A stretch of 45,356 nt of DNA from Pseudomonadota bacterium (GCA_023435265.1 JAEYRZ010000043.1:1-45356), one strand, 5' to 3'; positions 8,391 through 20,087 are shown, counted from the stretch's first letter. A program made the numbers and translations. Notes: generated from the letters alone by a model not told the origin.

Positions 8391-8591
8391 ATGGCCAACG
8401 GAGTTGTGAAGTGGTTCAACGAGAAAAAAGGCTATGGTTTCATTGAGCAGGAAGATGGACCGGATGTCTTCGTCCATCATACCGGCATCAATGCAAATGG
8501 TTTTCGCACGCTCCATGAGGGCGATCGCGTGACCTTCACCGTTGAGCAGGGCAAAAAAGGTCCTGCTGCAGTAAACGTGACGGTCGTCTAA
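8391..8591 (+). CDS. Cold-shock protein, CspA family
   Basis: A 66-residue single cold-shock domain. The RNP1-like motif (KGYGFI) and RNP2-like motif (VFVHH) that bind single-stranded RNA or DNA are both intact, and the start GVVKWFNEKKGYGF is canonical. Members act as RNA chaperones that melt secondary structure. AAAGGAGG lies eight bases before the ATG, a near-perfect ribosome-binding site. A long leader and the downstream intrinsic terminator show that it is transcribed alone. Whether it is cold-induced cannot be decided from sequence; many paralogues are constitutive. Confidence 0.97.
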   Translation: MANGVVKWFNEKKGYGFIEQEDGPDVFVHHTGINANGFRTLHEGDRVTFTVEQGKKGPAAVNVTVV

Positions 8592-8613
8592 GGTCCCTGA
8601 GAGAAGTTAACGA

Positions 8614-8643
8614 GGGCGTCCCTCCCGGGACGCCCTTTGTTTT
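8614..8643 (+). terminator. Intrinsic terminator of the cold-shock gene
   Basis: GGGCGTCCC (8614-8622), loop TCCC, GGGACGCCC (8627-8635), then TTTGTTTT. A perfect 9-bp GC-rich stem with a T-tract, 22 bases after the stop. Confidence 0.92.
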
Positions 8644-8679
8644 GGTGCAAACCTCGCCAGCCGTTTCCATTACAGCCGC

Positions 8680-9522
8680 TCAGACGATCAGACTCCTCAG
8701 CAGCTTGATTTCTTCAGCCCACAGGCTAGCGTCCGGCGTTTCCAGGATCAGGGGGATTCCGTCGAAACGCGGGTCGTTCATGATCCGACGGAAGGGTTCG
8801 ATTCCCAGAGTGCCCTTGCCGAGTTGTTCGTGCCGGTCCACCCGGGCGCCCATCCCCTTTTTGGAGTCGTTGAGATGAAAACCCTTCAGGTATCTCAGGC
8901 CGACGATCCGATCGAATGCCTGCATCGTCTCCGTGAAGCCGGTTCCTGAAATGATATCGTAGCCCGCCGTGTAGGTGTGGCAGGTATCCAGGCAAACCCC
9001 AACGCGGCTTTTATCTTCCACCTGGTCGATGATTTCGGCCAGTTGTTCGAACGCGTGTCCCACATTGCTCCCCTGCCCGGCCGTGTTTTCGATCACCGCC
9101 GCGACCCGCACGGTTTTGGAAACCGCCCAATTGATCGATTCGGCGATGCGCTGAAGGCACTGGCCGATCGATATCCTTCCCAGATGTGCACCCGGATGAA
9201 AGTTGAGGTAGTTCAATCCCAGATCCTGGCAGCGGGTGAATTCATCCAGAAAGGCTTCCCGGCTCTGAGCCAGCCCCGCTTGTTCGGGATGGCCCAGGTT
9301 TATGAGATAGCTGTCGTGCGGCAGAATCTGGGCGGCCGAGAAACCGGCCGCCTCGCAGTTGCGTCGGAAGCCGGCGATGCTGGACGGCTTGAGCGGCGCA
9401 CCGCGCCACTGCCGGTGGTTCTTGGTAAACAGGGCAAATGCGGTGGCGCCGATTCGGGCCGCATTCAACGGAGCGTTTTCCACGCCTCCGGCAGTGCTGA
9501 CGTGGGCGCCGACATACTTCAT
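8680..9522 (-). CDS. nfo: Endonuclease IV (AP endonuclease)
   Basis: A 280-residue TIM-barrel, zinc-dependent endonuclease that cleaves 5' to abasic sites in base-excision repair. Family signatures are present: start KYVGAHVSTAGGVENA, GVCLDTCHTYTAGYDI with zinc-ligand residues, LNDSKKGMGARVDRHEQLG and the ILETP near the C-terminus. E. coli Nfo is 285 residues. The ATG at 9522 is preferred over 9537 because it matches the family N-terminus and has GGGGAGA about eight bases upstream. It lies downstream of lon on the same strand but is separated from it by an intrinsic terminator, so it is probably transcribed independently. Confidence 0.96.
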   Translation of the reverse strand: MKYVGAHVSTAGGVENAPLNAARIGATAFALFTKNHRQWRGAPLKPSSIAGFRRNCEAAGFSAAQILPHDSYLINLGHPEQAGLAQSREAFLDEFTRCQDLGLNYLNFHPGAHLGRISIGQCLQRIAESINWAVSKTVRVAAVIENTAGQGSNVGHAFEQLAEIIDQVEDKSRVGVCLDTCHTYTAGYDIISGTGFTETMQAFDRIVGLRYLKGFHLNDSKKGMGARVDRHEQLGKGTLGIEPFRRIMNDPRFDGIPLILETPDASLWAEEIKLLRSLIV

Positions 9523-9538
9523 GCGGACTCTCCCCATG

Positions 9539-9566
9539 AAAAAAGCCTGTCGGCGACAGGCTTTTG
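9539..9566 (-). terminator. Intrinsic terminator of lon
   Basis: Read on the minus strand, AGCCTGTCG and CGACAGGCT form a stem directly followed by TTTTTT, about 25 bases after the lon stop. The U-run lies on the nfo side, so it terminates lon transcription. Confidence 0.85.
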
Positions 9567-9590
9567 AAGTTCACCCGCTCGCGGGGCCTT

Positions 9591-12032
<2,442 letters not shown>

Positions 12033-12109
12033 GGTATCAGCTCTGCTTCAACAATCGATTTTGAATTCATTGGCCGCAGGCTGGCCTGCTGCGACGATCG
12101 CAGACAGGG

Positions 12110-13354
12110 TCAAGCCTGCTTTTTGGTTTGTTCATACAGCAGGATCGGATCTTCTTTTTGCAGGACCACATCCTCACCGATGACGCACTCCTTGACATTG
12201 GCGATGGAGGGAATCTCATACATGATATCGAGCATGCACGACTCCAGAATGGCTCTCAGCCCGCGCGCCCCGGATTTGCGCTTCACCGCCTCCGTGGCGA
12301 TGGCGTTCAGGGCACTGTCGGTCAGGCGCAGGTTGACCCCCTCCATTTCGAATAATTTCTGGTACTGTTTGACCAGTGCATTGCGGGGCTCGGTCAGAAT
12401 GCGGATCAGGGTCTGAACGCTGAGTTCATCCAACGTCGCGATGATCGGCAGGCGGCCCAGGAACTCGGGAATAAGACCGAATTTGATGAGGTCCTCGGGC
12501 TGCACTTCTTTCAGGATCTCCCCGATGGACGCCTCTTTTTCCTTGACGATTCTGGCGCCGAAACCCATGGCCTTGGAGCCGAGCCGGCGTTTGATGATCT
12601 GATCCAACCCATTGAAGGTACCGCCGCAGATGAACAGGATGTTGGAGGTATCGACCTTCACGAAATCCTGCTGAGGGTGCTTGCGCCCGCCTTTTGGCGG
12701 CACGCTGGCCGTGGTGCCTTCGATGATCTTCAAAAGCGCCTGCTGAACGCCTTCGCCCGAGACATCCCGGGTAATCGACGGGTTGTCGGACTTGCTGGCG
12801 ATCTTGTCGATTTCATCGATGTACACGATGCCCCGCTTGGCCTTTTCCACATCGTAATCGGCGTTCTGCAGGAGCGAAAGAATGATGTTTTCGACGTCCT
12901 CGCCCACGTATCCGGCTTCGGTCAGGCTCGTGGCGTCGGCGATCGTGAACGGAACGTTCAAGAAGCGCGCCAGGGTCTGTGCCAGCAGGGTCTTGCCGCA
13001 GCCGGTCGGTCCGATGAGCAGGATGTTGCTCTTCTGGATTTCCACTTCGCCGCTGGCAACGACCGAATCCAGCCGCTTGTAGTGGTTGTAGACTGCGACG
13101 GCCAGGGTTTTCTTGGCGGTCTCCTGTTCGATCACATAGTCATCCAGCTTGAGCTTGATCTCCTTCGGGCTGAGAAGGTTGGCCATTTCGCCGGCTTCCT
13201 TCTCGGTCTCTTCTTCGATGATCTCGCTGCACAGCTGAATGCACTCGTCACATATGTAGACGGCCGGTCCGGCGATCAGTTTCTTGACCTCTTTCTGGTT
13301 CTTGCCACAGAACGAGCAAAAGAGGTTGTCGTTAGGATCGTCTTTTTTGGCCAT
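12110..13354 (-). CDS. clpX: ATP-dependent Clp protease ATP-binding subunit ClpX
   Basis: 414 residues. The N-terminal C4 zinc finger uses Cys 13, 16, 35 and 38 (CSFC...CDEC) and recruits adaptors and substrates. The AAA+ unfoldase domain shows Walker A GPTGCGKT and Walker B IVYIDEIDKI. The sensor and C-terminal small domain (RKSGARGLRAILE) complete the usual length. ClpX forms a hexamer that unfolds tagged proteins and feeds them into ClpP. The start codon lies one base after the clpP stop, so the two are translationally coupled and made in step. Confidence 0.98.
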   Translation of the reverse strand: MAKKDDPNDNLFCSFCGKNQKEVKKLIAGPAVYICDECIQLCSEIIEEETEKEAGEMANLLSPKEIKLKLDDYVIEQETAKKTLAVAVYNHYKRLDSVVASGEVEIQKSNILLIGPTGCGKTLLAQTLARFLNVPFTIADATSLTEAGYVGEDVENIILSLLQNADYDVEKAKRGIVYIDEIDKIASKSDNPSITRDVSGEGVQQALLKIIEGTTASVPPKGGRKHPQQDFVKVDTSNILFICGGTFNGLDQIIKRRLGSKAMGFGARIVKEKEASIGEILKEVQPEDLIKFGLIPEFLGRLPIIATLDELSVQTLIRILTEPRNALVKQYQKLFEMEGVNLRLTDSALNAIATEAVKRKSGARGLRAILESCMLDIMYEIPSIANVKECVIGEDVVLQKEDPILLYEQTKKQA

Positions 13355-13355
13355 T

Positions 13356-13970
13356 TCATGCCTCCGTTTTTTCGATCAGGTCCAAATCATCCCGATTGCG
13401 GATGACATGGTCCACGATGCCATACTCCTTGGCTTCCATGCCGGACATGAACTTGTCGCGGTCCGTATCGCGCATGATCTGCTCGAGGTCCCTTCCGGTA
13501 TGCTCTTTGAGGATGTTGTTCAGGCGCTCCTTCATGCGCAGGATCTCCTTGGCCTGGATCTCGATGTCCGATGCCTGGCCCTGGAATCCGCCCATGGGCT
13601 GATGGATCATGATCCGCGAACTGGGCAGCGAATAGCGTTTCTTGCGGGTTCCCGCCGCCAGCAGCAACGCGCCCATGCTCGCCGCCTGCCCGATGCACAC
13701 GGTGGTGATGTCGGGCTTGATGTATTGCATGGTATCGTAAACAGCCAACCCCGCGGTCACCACACCACCCGGCGAATTGATGTAAAAATTGATGTCCTTG
13801 TCCGGGTCTTCGGACTCGAGAAACAGCAATTGGGCGATCAGCAGGTTGGCCACCTCGTCGTTGATCGCCGTGCCCAGAAAGATGATGCGATCTTTAAGCA
13901 GTCGCGAGTAGATATCGTAAGCACGTTCGCCCCGGCTGGTTTGGTCGATGACCATGGGAATGATTGTCAC
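13356..13970 (-). CDS. clpP: ATP-dependent Clp protease proteolytic subunit ClpP
   Basis: 204 residues from a GTG start at 13970, which has AAGGAG seven bases upstream and gives the family N-terminus TIIPMVIDQTSRGERAYDIYS. Longer in-frame upstream sequence is basic and non-conserved and lies in the tig-clpP spacer, so it is rejected. The catalytic triad is Ser98 (GQAASMGA), His123 (IMIHQPMGG) and Asp172 (DTDRDKF). ClpP forms the tetradecameric barrel that degrades substrates delivered by ClpX. It lies 82 bases after tig. Confidence 0.97.
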   Translation of the reverse strand: MTIIPMVIDQTSRGERAYDIYSRLLKDRIIFLGTAINDEVANLLIAQLLFLESEDPDKDINFYINSPGGVVTAGLAVYDTMQYIKPDITTVCIGQAASMGALLLAAGTRKKRYSLPSSRIMIHQPMGGFQGQASDIEIQAKEILRMKERLNNILKEHTGRDLEQIMRDTDRDKFMSGMEAKEYGIVDHVIRNRDDLDLIEKTEA

Positions 13971-14052
13971 GCCGCAACTCCTTTTCTTGGATTGAAAACT
14001 GCCGTGCCGGCAGACTCGGGCGGGATAAGGCGCCCGACGCGTGGACCGCAGG

Positions 14053-15399
14053 TTATGACGCGGTGTCAACGTCCGCGGCACCGGTTTGACCGACATTTTC
14101 GGTCGGTTCGACCTCTTCGATCGAACTCTTTTCAATGATAAGCTTCAAGACCTTCTTTTCAAGCAAAGTGTGTTTAAAAAAGGACAACCCTTCCTGGTTC
14201 TGATTGTAGTAGCCGCGGATGTGCTCGACAGGCTGTCGGTATAGATCGGCCATCTCCTGAAAACCTTGACTGAGCTCGTCTTCCGACAGTTCCATTTTAT
14301 TCTGATCGATCAGTTTGCTCAGGATCAAATGGCGCCGGACCTGCTTCTCGGCTGTAGGGCGATACCGCTGAGCCAGCAGATCGCGAGACAATCCCACATC
14401 CTCCAGCTTGCGGTTGCTGTTGGCAAATTTCTGTTCGGCATCGTTCAGGATCTGCTCGAGCTCCGATTCGACCAGCGTCTCCGGGACCTCGAAGCTGGTC
14501 TTGTCCAGAATGTGCTTGAAAATCTGTTCGTTCAACTCCTGTTCGGTTCGTTTATCATAACCGTTCTGCAGGTTTTCGCGGATCTTCGCTTTGAGGACGT
14601 CCAGCGTTTCGAACTGGGAGCCGATGTTCCTGGCGAAGGCGTCATCCAGCTCAGGCAGGATTTCCTCGCGGATTTCATTCAGCTTAACCTTGAACACGAG
14701 CTTTTGTCCAGCCAGTGCTTTATTGAAGTAGTCCTCTGGAAACACCACGTCGATCTCTTTTTCCTCGCCCACCTGCATGCCGATCAGGCCCTGGTCGAGA
14801 TCTTTGACGATCTGCCCTTCGCCCACCTGGGTGACGAAGTTCTCGGTTTTGCGGGTTTCGTCGTGGGGCTGGCCGTCCTTAAGGCCTTCATAATCGATCA
14901 CCGCGATGTCCCCGGCCTGGACCGGCCGAGGGGGTTCGATCTTGCGCCGCTGGGCGAGATTTTTGCGCAGCAGCTTGAGCTGGATGTCGATTTCCTCGTC
15001 ACTGATGCGATAGTTGGTTTTTTTGAGGGTCATTCCATCGGTATCGATATCGGGGATCTCCGGCGGGACCTCCACCTCGGCGTCGAACGCGTATGCTTCT
15101 TTTTCATTTAATTCAGGCGGCTCGATTTTCGGGTTGCCGATCATCTTGAGGGCGCTTTGCCGGAGGGCATCGATGAAGGCATTCTGGATCAGCTTGCCAC
15201 GCACATCGGCCAGCACATCTTTATGGTAAAGCCGTTCCAGAAGCGACCGCGGAGCCTTGCCCGGGCGGAATCCTCTGATTTTGGCCGTCTTCTTTAAATT
15301 CTGATATGCGTCGTCGATCTCTTTGATCACTTCGGTATGCGGCACTTCGATGTGCAAAACCTTCTTCACCGTACTCCGATCTTCCATCGTAAATTTCAT
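14053..15399 (-). CDS. tig: Trigger factor, ribosome-associated chaperone
   Basis: 448 residues with the three expected parts: the ribosome-binding domain (residues 1-115) with the signature GFRPGKAPRSLLE, an FKBP-type peptidyl-prolyl isomerase domain around 150-245 (VQAGDIAVIDYEG; VVFPEDYFN), and a long helical C-terminal chaperone domain. It binds nascent chains at the ribosome exit tunnel. The ATG at 15399 is chosen because AAGGTGAG precedes it and the protein then begins KFTMEDRSTVKKVLHIE, as in the family. It is the first gene of the tig-clpP-clpX-lon block. Confidence 0.97.
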   Translation of the reverse strand: MKFTMEDRSTVKKVLHIEVPHTEVIKEIDDAYQNLKKTAKIRGFRPGKAPRSLLERLYHKDVLADVRGKLIQNAFIDALRQSALKMIGNPKIEPPELNEKEAYAFDAEVEVPPEIPDIDTDGMTLKKTNYRISDEEIDIQLKLLRKNLAQRRKIEPPRPVQAGDIAVIDYEGLKDGQPHDETRKTENFVTQVGEGQIVKDLDQGLIGMQVGEEKEIDVVFPEDYFNKALAGQKLVFKVKLNEIREEILPELDDAFARNIGSQFETLDVLKAKIRENLQNGYDKRTEQELNEQIFKHILDKTSFEVPETLVESELEQILNDAEQKFANSNRKLEDVGLSRDLLAQRYRPTAEKQVRRHLILSKLIDQNKMELSEDELSQGFQEMADLYRQPVEHIRGYYNQNQEGLSFFKHTLLEKKVLKLIIEKSSIEEVEPTENVGQTGAADVDTAS

Positions 15400-15440
15400 A
15401 GCCTCACCTTTCTTGTCCAACAATCGCAACCCAAACTGTT

Positions 15441-15470
15441 CATATACTGCCGTATCGCCTCAGGCGCCAA
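15441..15470 (-). promoter_or_regulatory. Possible promoter of the tig operon
   Basis: On the minus strand TTGGCG (15465-15470), an 18-base spacer and TATATG (15441-15446) sit about 40-70 bases before the tig start. Both boxes match consensus only partly. Confidence 0.35.
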
Positions 15471-15596
15471 GCCCGAAACAAGGGCCGGGCGTGCTGCCCG
15501 GAGATCGATCCGCGTTTAAAGCTGGAAACCTATTGGATACTTGCAGGGCGCGGCCCGAGGGGGTCAAACACGAGCGCCTTGGATGGAGGGTCAAAT

Positions 15597-15683
15597 TGGT
15601 GCGAGAGGGGAGACTTGAACTCCCACTCTGTCGCCAGAGCTGGATCCTAAGTCCAGTGCGTCTACCAATTCCGCCACTCTCGC
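15597..15683 (-). tRNA. tRNA-Leu (anticodon TAG)
   Basis: Minus-strand cloverleaf. The acceptor GCGAGAG pairs with CTCTCGC, the discriminator is A, and the 3' CCA is encoded (15597-15599). The anticodon stem CTGGA/TCCAG encloses CTTAGGA, giving anticodon TAG. A long variable arm (CTCTGGCGACAGAG) marks it as a class II tRNA, and TTCAAGT is the T loop. It reads leucine CUN codons. It lies about 200 bases upstream of tig on the same strand. Confidence 0.97.
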
Positions 15684-16089
15684 AAAATCGACGACCCAGT
15701 ACATGGCCCCTGTCGATGACGTCGTCCGAAATCGCTAAAGCTTCTTGACTTTCAACCCCGATGCAATGAGACTGCTTTTTCCAACAAGCTGGAATAGTTA
15801 TTATCAAACCCCAGGCGTGTCAAGCGAATTTCCAGGCTGCTCTGCGCATCCGCGGACGCAGGACGGCGCCGGATTTACGAATGTCCGCCCCTTGTTGCGT
15901 ATCGGTCGAATGCACGTCCGACGCCCGGGTGCAGCCTGGCGAGACCGCACTGCGCAGAGGAACGGAGGGAATCATGAACAGCAAGAGCCGTCCGGACAGT
16001 GAAAACCACGCGACGGCTCCCCTCCGGACCGGCGGATGTTCCGCGCGGACTTGCTTCGCGGCGCTTGGCATGGTATGCAGCGCCCACAT
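15684..16089. other. Spacer between divergent tRNA genes
   Basis: Contains the promoters of both tRNAs. A candidate promoter for tRNA-Pro is listed separately; none is clear for tRNA-Leu. Short open frames here overlap each other and show no domain. Confidence 0.5.
16051..16079 (+). promoter_or_regulatory. Candidate promoter of tRNA-Pro
   Basis: TTGCTT (16051-16056), a 17-base spacer and TATGCA (16074-16079), placing the transcription start just before the mature 5' end at 16090. Confidence 0.45.
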
Positions 16090-16166
<77 letters not shown>

Positions 16167-16173
16167 AAAATTC

Positions 16174-16206
16174 AAAGGCTTGCGGATCATTCCGGGAGCC
16201 TTTTTA
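16174..16206 (+). terminator. Probable intrinsic terminator of tRNA-Pro
   Basis: AAAGGCT (16174-16180) pairs with AGCCTTT (16197-16203), with a smaller CGGATCATTCCG element in the loop and TTTTTATTT at the end. Starts eight bases after the tRNA. Confidence 0.65.
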
Positions 16207-16337
16207 TTTGGATTTCGTCCGTGATCCGGATTCTGATACAAACATGCCGGGATAGCGGCGGCCATCCAGTCTTTACGCGACCATGCTCAAAAATGGTATT
16301 GCCTTCCGGTACAGGATTGCCTTAAAAAGGCAGCAAT

Positions 16338-16508
16338 ATGAATACAACCCGGTTCTACCTGATCCTGTCGGTTATTGCGCTTTCTTTCTTGACCTCCCAC
16401 ACTATTCGAATGGCGGGATTCACCGATCCGATGCATTCGGATTATTTTCAAGTATCGGCCATTTTGCTCGGGCTGATGGCGTGCCTCGAGAAACCTCCCG
16501 AGTTTTAA
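16338..16508 (+). CDS. Possible small membrane protein, 56 aa
   Basis: A short open frame from ATG 16338 to TAA 16508. AAGG lies seven bases before the start. Translation gives a hydrophobic N-terminal helix (YLILSVIALSFLTSHTIRM), a short polar stretch, a second hydrophobic helix (VSAILLGLMACL) and a charged tail, a plausible two-span membrane peptide. I do not recognise it, and there is no homology evidence. It is convergent with the chemotaxis receptor gene. It could be a chance frame; the alternating hydrophobic and polar layout is the main argument in favour. Confidence 0.5.
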   Translation: MNTTRFYLILSVIALSFLTSHTIRMAGFTDPMHSDYFQVSAILLGLMACLEKPPEF

Positions 16509-16664
16509 CGGCATTCCCCAGACCGGTACGCCGGATGGGCATCCATCCAGCCGATTCCGGGTCCGGCGACGCGGCATGGTCCCGCGCCCTGGTTCGCCCC
16601 GCGCGGATCGGCCGTATTGCGAATCGCAGTCGGACCGACCCGCGCGCTTGGTCGACTGGGGTAC

Positions 16665-18767
16665 CTAAATTTTGAATTTGCCGACAATTTGACCCAACTG
16701 GGCGGACAACTGGGACAGTTGGACGGAACCGTCCTTAACCTCGACGCTGTTACGCGACATTTCGGCCGCAGTCACCGAAACCGCTCCAATTTCTTTCGCG
16801 ATGTGCTGCGAGGCAGCGGAACTGTTCGCGATATTCTGGTTGACCTCCTCGATTCCACTCGAGACCTGGGCGATGTTCTCGGAAATATTCCGGGTGGTGG
16901 CCGACTGCTCCTCGACGGCCGACGTAATGACCACGACGATTTCATTGACGTCGTTGACGACATTCGCGATCGTTCCGATCTGGCCGACCGTTTTGGCCGT
17001 CGTCTTGCGGATTCCGCCGACTCGCTCCTTGATATCGTTCGATGCCGCAGCCGTTTGCCTGGCCAATTCCTTTATCTCGTTGGCCACCACCGCAAAGCCT
17101 TTTCCCGCCTCACCGGCCCTGGCCGCCTCGATGGTCGCATTCAGCGAGAGCAGGTTGACCTGTTCGGATATTTCAGTGATTGTTTCAACCACCTTGCCGA
17201 TGTCATCCGCCGCATGATCCAGTTCCCCGACCTGAGTGGAAGCCTCCTGCGAGTGAGAAACCGCTTCCATGGTGATATCCCTGGCCTTGACGGCATTGCG
17301 CGAAATCTCGTTTATCGTCGTGGACATCTCTTCCGTTGCCGTGGCGACGGTGCCGATATTGGTCGCCGCCTGCTCCATGGATGAAGCAATCGAAGCCATG
17401 GTGGCACTCATCTGGCTGACGGCGGCGGCCACCGTGTTGGTTTTGCGGGATGTCTGGGCAGAGCCGCCGTCCATGGTTTTCGAAATCTGCGCAAGACCAT
17501 CGGATGCCTGGTTGAGTTGATCCGCATGGCGGGCGACGTTTTGGATCATGCCGTGCACATTCTCGACAAAGACATTGAACCAGGTGGCCACCTGCCCGAT
17601 CTCGTCTTTGGATTTGATCTCGAGCCGCTTCGTTAAATCTCCCTCGCCCTCGGCGATATCCTTCAGCCGGACCACGATTTCGAGTATCGGCTTCACGATT
17701 TTGCTGGAAACGTAAATCGCCAGGGGAATGGAAAACACCATGCAGGCCAGCGCCACCAGACTGAGCATCATCACCATTTGGCGCGTGTTTTCGGCAATCA
17801 CCCGGTCGGACTGCAAAAAGGCCAGCGCGCCGATCGGACGGGATCCGGCATGAAAAGGCATGAGTCCCTGCAGATATCCGTGATCCTGGATTTTGATTTC
17901 ATTGAACAGAAATTCCTGAGCCGAACCGCCTTCGGTTCGAGACCGGCTTGCCTCGGCCGCCTCGGACTTCAGGTTCTGGTACTGTTCCATTGTTCCGGCC
18001 GCCAATTTCCCATCGGCGAAGATTTGAACCTCCATCTGGATCAGGCGGGAAAAGCGGGACACATGGTTCTTATCGAGCACTTTGCGGGAAATGGCGAACC
18101 CATTCTGTTTTTCTTCATAATCTTCTATTTTCTGGTTGAAGACCTTACCGCTGATGGGTACGGCGGTTTGGATGAACAGCCGCCCATCCTGCGAAACCAT
18201 GGCGGCCGCCGGTGCGGTCGGCGCCGGGTCCGTGTAGCGCAGCGCAGGGAAGTCTTTTTCCGGTTCGCGGCGCTGTTCCCAGTTCGAGTCATCTTTGTCC
18301 ATCGCGCCGCTCATTCTCTTAACGGCGTATTCATTGCGCTGAAAATAGCCCTTGATGAAACCTCCGGCGGTTTGGCGTGCAAACGCGATCAGGGTCCCAT
18401 CCATTTTATAAATCTGCAGCTGCGAACAATTGCCTGAGGCCACTCTTTCCAGCGCGCTACGGGTGATGCCGCGATAGCTGTTGATCGTGATATCCTCGCC
18501 TTGATCGCCGAATTCAAGCAGGAATTTGATCTGTTCGCCGGTCTGATTGATTTCGATCATCTGCTTCAAGTCCGCCGCCTGGGCGCTCTGCATCTCCTTG
18601 AGATTGTCGCCGATGACGGTGCAGCTTTTCTCCAGAGAGGATCTGACGGCGGCTTTGTTCTGCCGGGCGACAATGACGGAAACGACCAGTGTTGAAAAAA
18701 AGCTGACCATCAGGACCAGCGCCAGGGCGCCGCTCAAGATCTTGATCCTCAAATATTTTGAGATCAT
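16665..18767 (-). CDS. Methyl-accepting chemotaxis protein
   Basis: 700 residues. Transmembrane helix 1 is at about 10-33, followed by a periplasmic sensor of about 300 residues, probably a double-Cache type, and helix 2 at about 338-360. A HAMP domain follows (RLKDIAEGEGDLTKRLEIKS), then the cytoplasmic signalling domain with the conserved hairpin tip LLSLNATIEAARAGEAGKG. It should bind a small molecule outside the inner membrane and control CheA. No CheR-binding pentapeptide is seen at the C-terminus. The ATG at 18767 has GGGAG upstream; in-frame sequence up to 18860 adds a non-conserved stretch. No che genes are adjacent, so it works with a distant array. Confidence 0.93.
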   Translation of the reverse strand: MISKYLRIKILSGALALVLMVSFFSTLVVSVIVARQNKAAVRSSLEKSCTVIGDNLKEMQSAQAADLKQMIEINQTGEQIKFLLEFGDQGEDITINSYRGITRSALERVASGNCSQLQIYKMDGTLIAFARQTAGGFIKGYFQRNEYAVKRMSGAMDKDDSNWEQRREPEKDFPALRYTDPAPTAPAAAMVSQDGRLFIQTAVPISGKVFNQKIEDYEEKQNGFAISRKVLDKNHVSRFSRLIQMEVQIFADGKLAAGTMEQYQNLKSEAAEASRSRTEGGSAQEFLFNEIKIQDHGYLQGLMPFHAGSRPIGALAFLQSDRVIAENTRQMVMMLSLVALACMVFSIPLAIYVSSKIVKPILEIVVRLKDIAEGEGDLTKRLEIKSKDEIGQVATWFNVFVENVHGMIQNVARHADQLNQASDGLAQISKTMDGGSAQTSRKTNTVAAAVSQMSATMASIASSMEQAATNIGTVATATEEMSTTINEISRNAVKARDITMEAVSHSQEASTQVGELDHAADDIGKVVETITEISEQVNLLSLNATIEAARAGEAGKGFAVVANEIKELARQTAAASNDIKERVGGIRKTTAKTVGQIGTIANVVNDVNEIVVVITSAVEEQSATTRNISENIAQVSSGIEEVNQNIANSSAASQHIAKEIGAVSVTAAEMSRNSVEVKDGSVQLSQLSAQLGQIVGKFKI

Positions 18768-19027
18768 GGGTTTCTCCCACGCCGATAATATGGTTCCGCC
18801 GCAACAAAGAGCCGCCGGTATCCTGCTTATGGGCCGTTTCAAATTAAAACTTGAATTCATAAAATTTTTTGACCGCAGTTTTTGATACCACCAGCGGCGT
18901 GTCGACCCGGAGCGGCGATGACGATCGATGCAGTCCCGCCGCCCGGTCGCTCCGGCGACTGCTGCAGCCGATAAGGAAAAGTTGTGTAAGCCGGCATGCC
19001 GGCCGAGGCATTTCGAGGGGAACGGAT

Positions 19028-19047
19028 GCCCGCTCTTTTAAGCGGGC
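19028..19047 (-). terminator. Hairpin after the LOG-family gene
   Basis: GCCCGCT and AGCGGGC form a perfect 7-bp stem with a 6-base loop, nine bases past the stop of the minus-strand LOG-family gene. It lacks a U-run, so termination by it is uncertain. Confidence 0.35.
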
Positions 19048-19055
19048 CGCCACGC

Positions 19056-20087
19056 TCAATCCTGGTTGATGGCGTCGATGAGGGCTTTCAGGCGTCCGAA
19101 ATCCCGACGGTTGAAGTCGATGACCAGCCTTGGCAAATGGTTTATCTCGGGCTCCTCGATCTCTTCCGGGAAGGGACCCGACAGGCGGATATCGCCGCCG
19201 CAGGTCAGAATGTCGGCAAATCGGGCCTTCAGTTCTTCAATTTTACCGGCCTCGAGTCCCGTGTTCAGGCGCAGCAGCATTTTATCGCGCAGGTAGCGGA
19301 TGCTGTGATAGCGGTAGTAAAAACGCCCGATCTTTTCCACCGCGGCATCGATGCTGTCCACCATTTCGAAAAAATTGAAATCCGAGGCACTGATATAGCC
19401 CGATGCCAGGAGCTGGCTTTTGCAGAAATCCAGAAAACTTTGCCAGTACATCCCGCCCGGCGCATCTATAAAAATCAGCGGAACCGGATTGCGCTTACCG
19501 GTCTGCAGCAGGGTCAGGGTTTCCATGCCCTCATCCAGCGTTCCGAACCCCCCGGGGAAAAGCGCAATAGCGTCGGATTCTTTTAGAAAAGCCACCTTGC
19601 GGTTGAAAAAGTATTTGTACATGATGTTCTTGGGGTTGCCGTCGAGCGTGATGTTCGATTTTTGCTCGAACGGCAGGCGGATGCTGACCCCGAAGGATTG
19701 TTCGGGCCCTGCGCCGTCATTGACCGCCTGCATGATTCCCGGCCCGCCGCCGGTGATCACCATGTATCCCCGCTCTGCCAGCTTTTGTCCTAGAGCGTAC
19801 GCCATGCGATATAGAATCTGATCGTTCGGTGTGCGTGCCGATCCGAAGACTGTCACTTTCTTGAGTGTGCGGTACGAGCTGAAAATCTTGGAGGTATAGC
19901 GCATCTCTTTCAAGGTCGTGTTCATCAGTTTGAGATCGGCTTTGCCGTCATCTTCGCGGCCCGCTTTCAAGGCGGTCAGGATCATGTTCCGGACGATTTG
20001 CGGCCGCCGTATGTCGCCTGAATGTTCGAGGAGCCGCGTGATGGCTTCATCCACGGATGCGCTCTTTTCACCGAATGTTGATTTCAT
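19056..20087 (-). CDS. LOG-family / TIGR00730 Rossmann-fold protein
   Basis: 343 residues. The Rossmann core has the family motifs GGGPGIMQAVNDGA (about 113-126) and PGGFGTLDE (about 178-186), which in characterised members bind a nucleoside monophosphate and release the base (cytokinin riboside 5'-monophosphate phosphoribohydrolase). Older annotations call such proteins lysine decarboxylases, which is misleading. An N-terminal helical extension of about 75 residues makes this the long version. ATG 20087 is preceded by GGAAAG; GTG 20099 is an alternative. The physiological substrate here is unknown. It is divergent from the lipoprotein gene. Confidence 0.85.
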   Translation of the reverse strand: MKSTFGEKSASVDEAITRLLEHSGDIRRPQIVRNMILTALKAGREDDGKADLKLMNTTLKEMRYTSKIFSSYRTLKKVTVFGSARTPNDQILYRMAYALGQKLAERGYMVITGGGPGIMQAVNDGAGPEQSFGVSIRLPFEQKSNITLDGNPKNIMYKYFFNRKVAFLKESDAIALFPGGFGTLDEGMETLTLLQTGKRNPVPLIFIDAPGGMYWQSFLDFCKSQLLASGYISASDFNFFEMVDSIDAAVEKIGRFYYRYHSIRYLRDKMLLRLNTGLEAGKIEELKARFADILTCGGDIRLSGPFPEEIEEPEINHLPRLVIDFNRRDFGRLKALIDAINQD

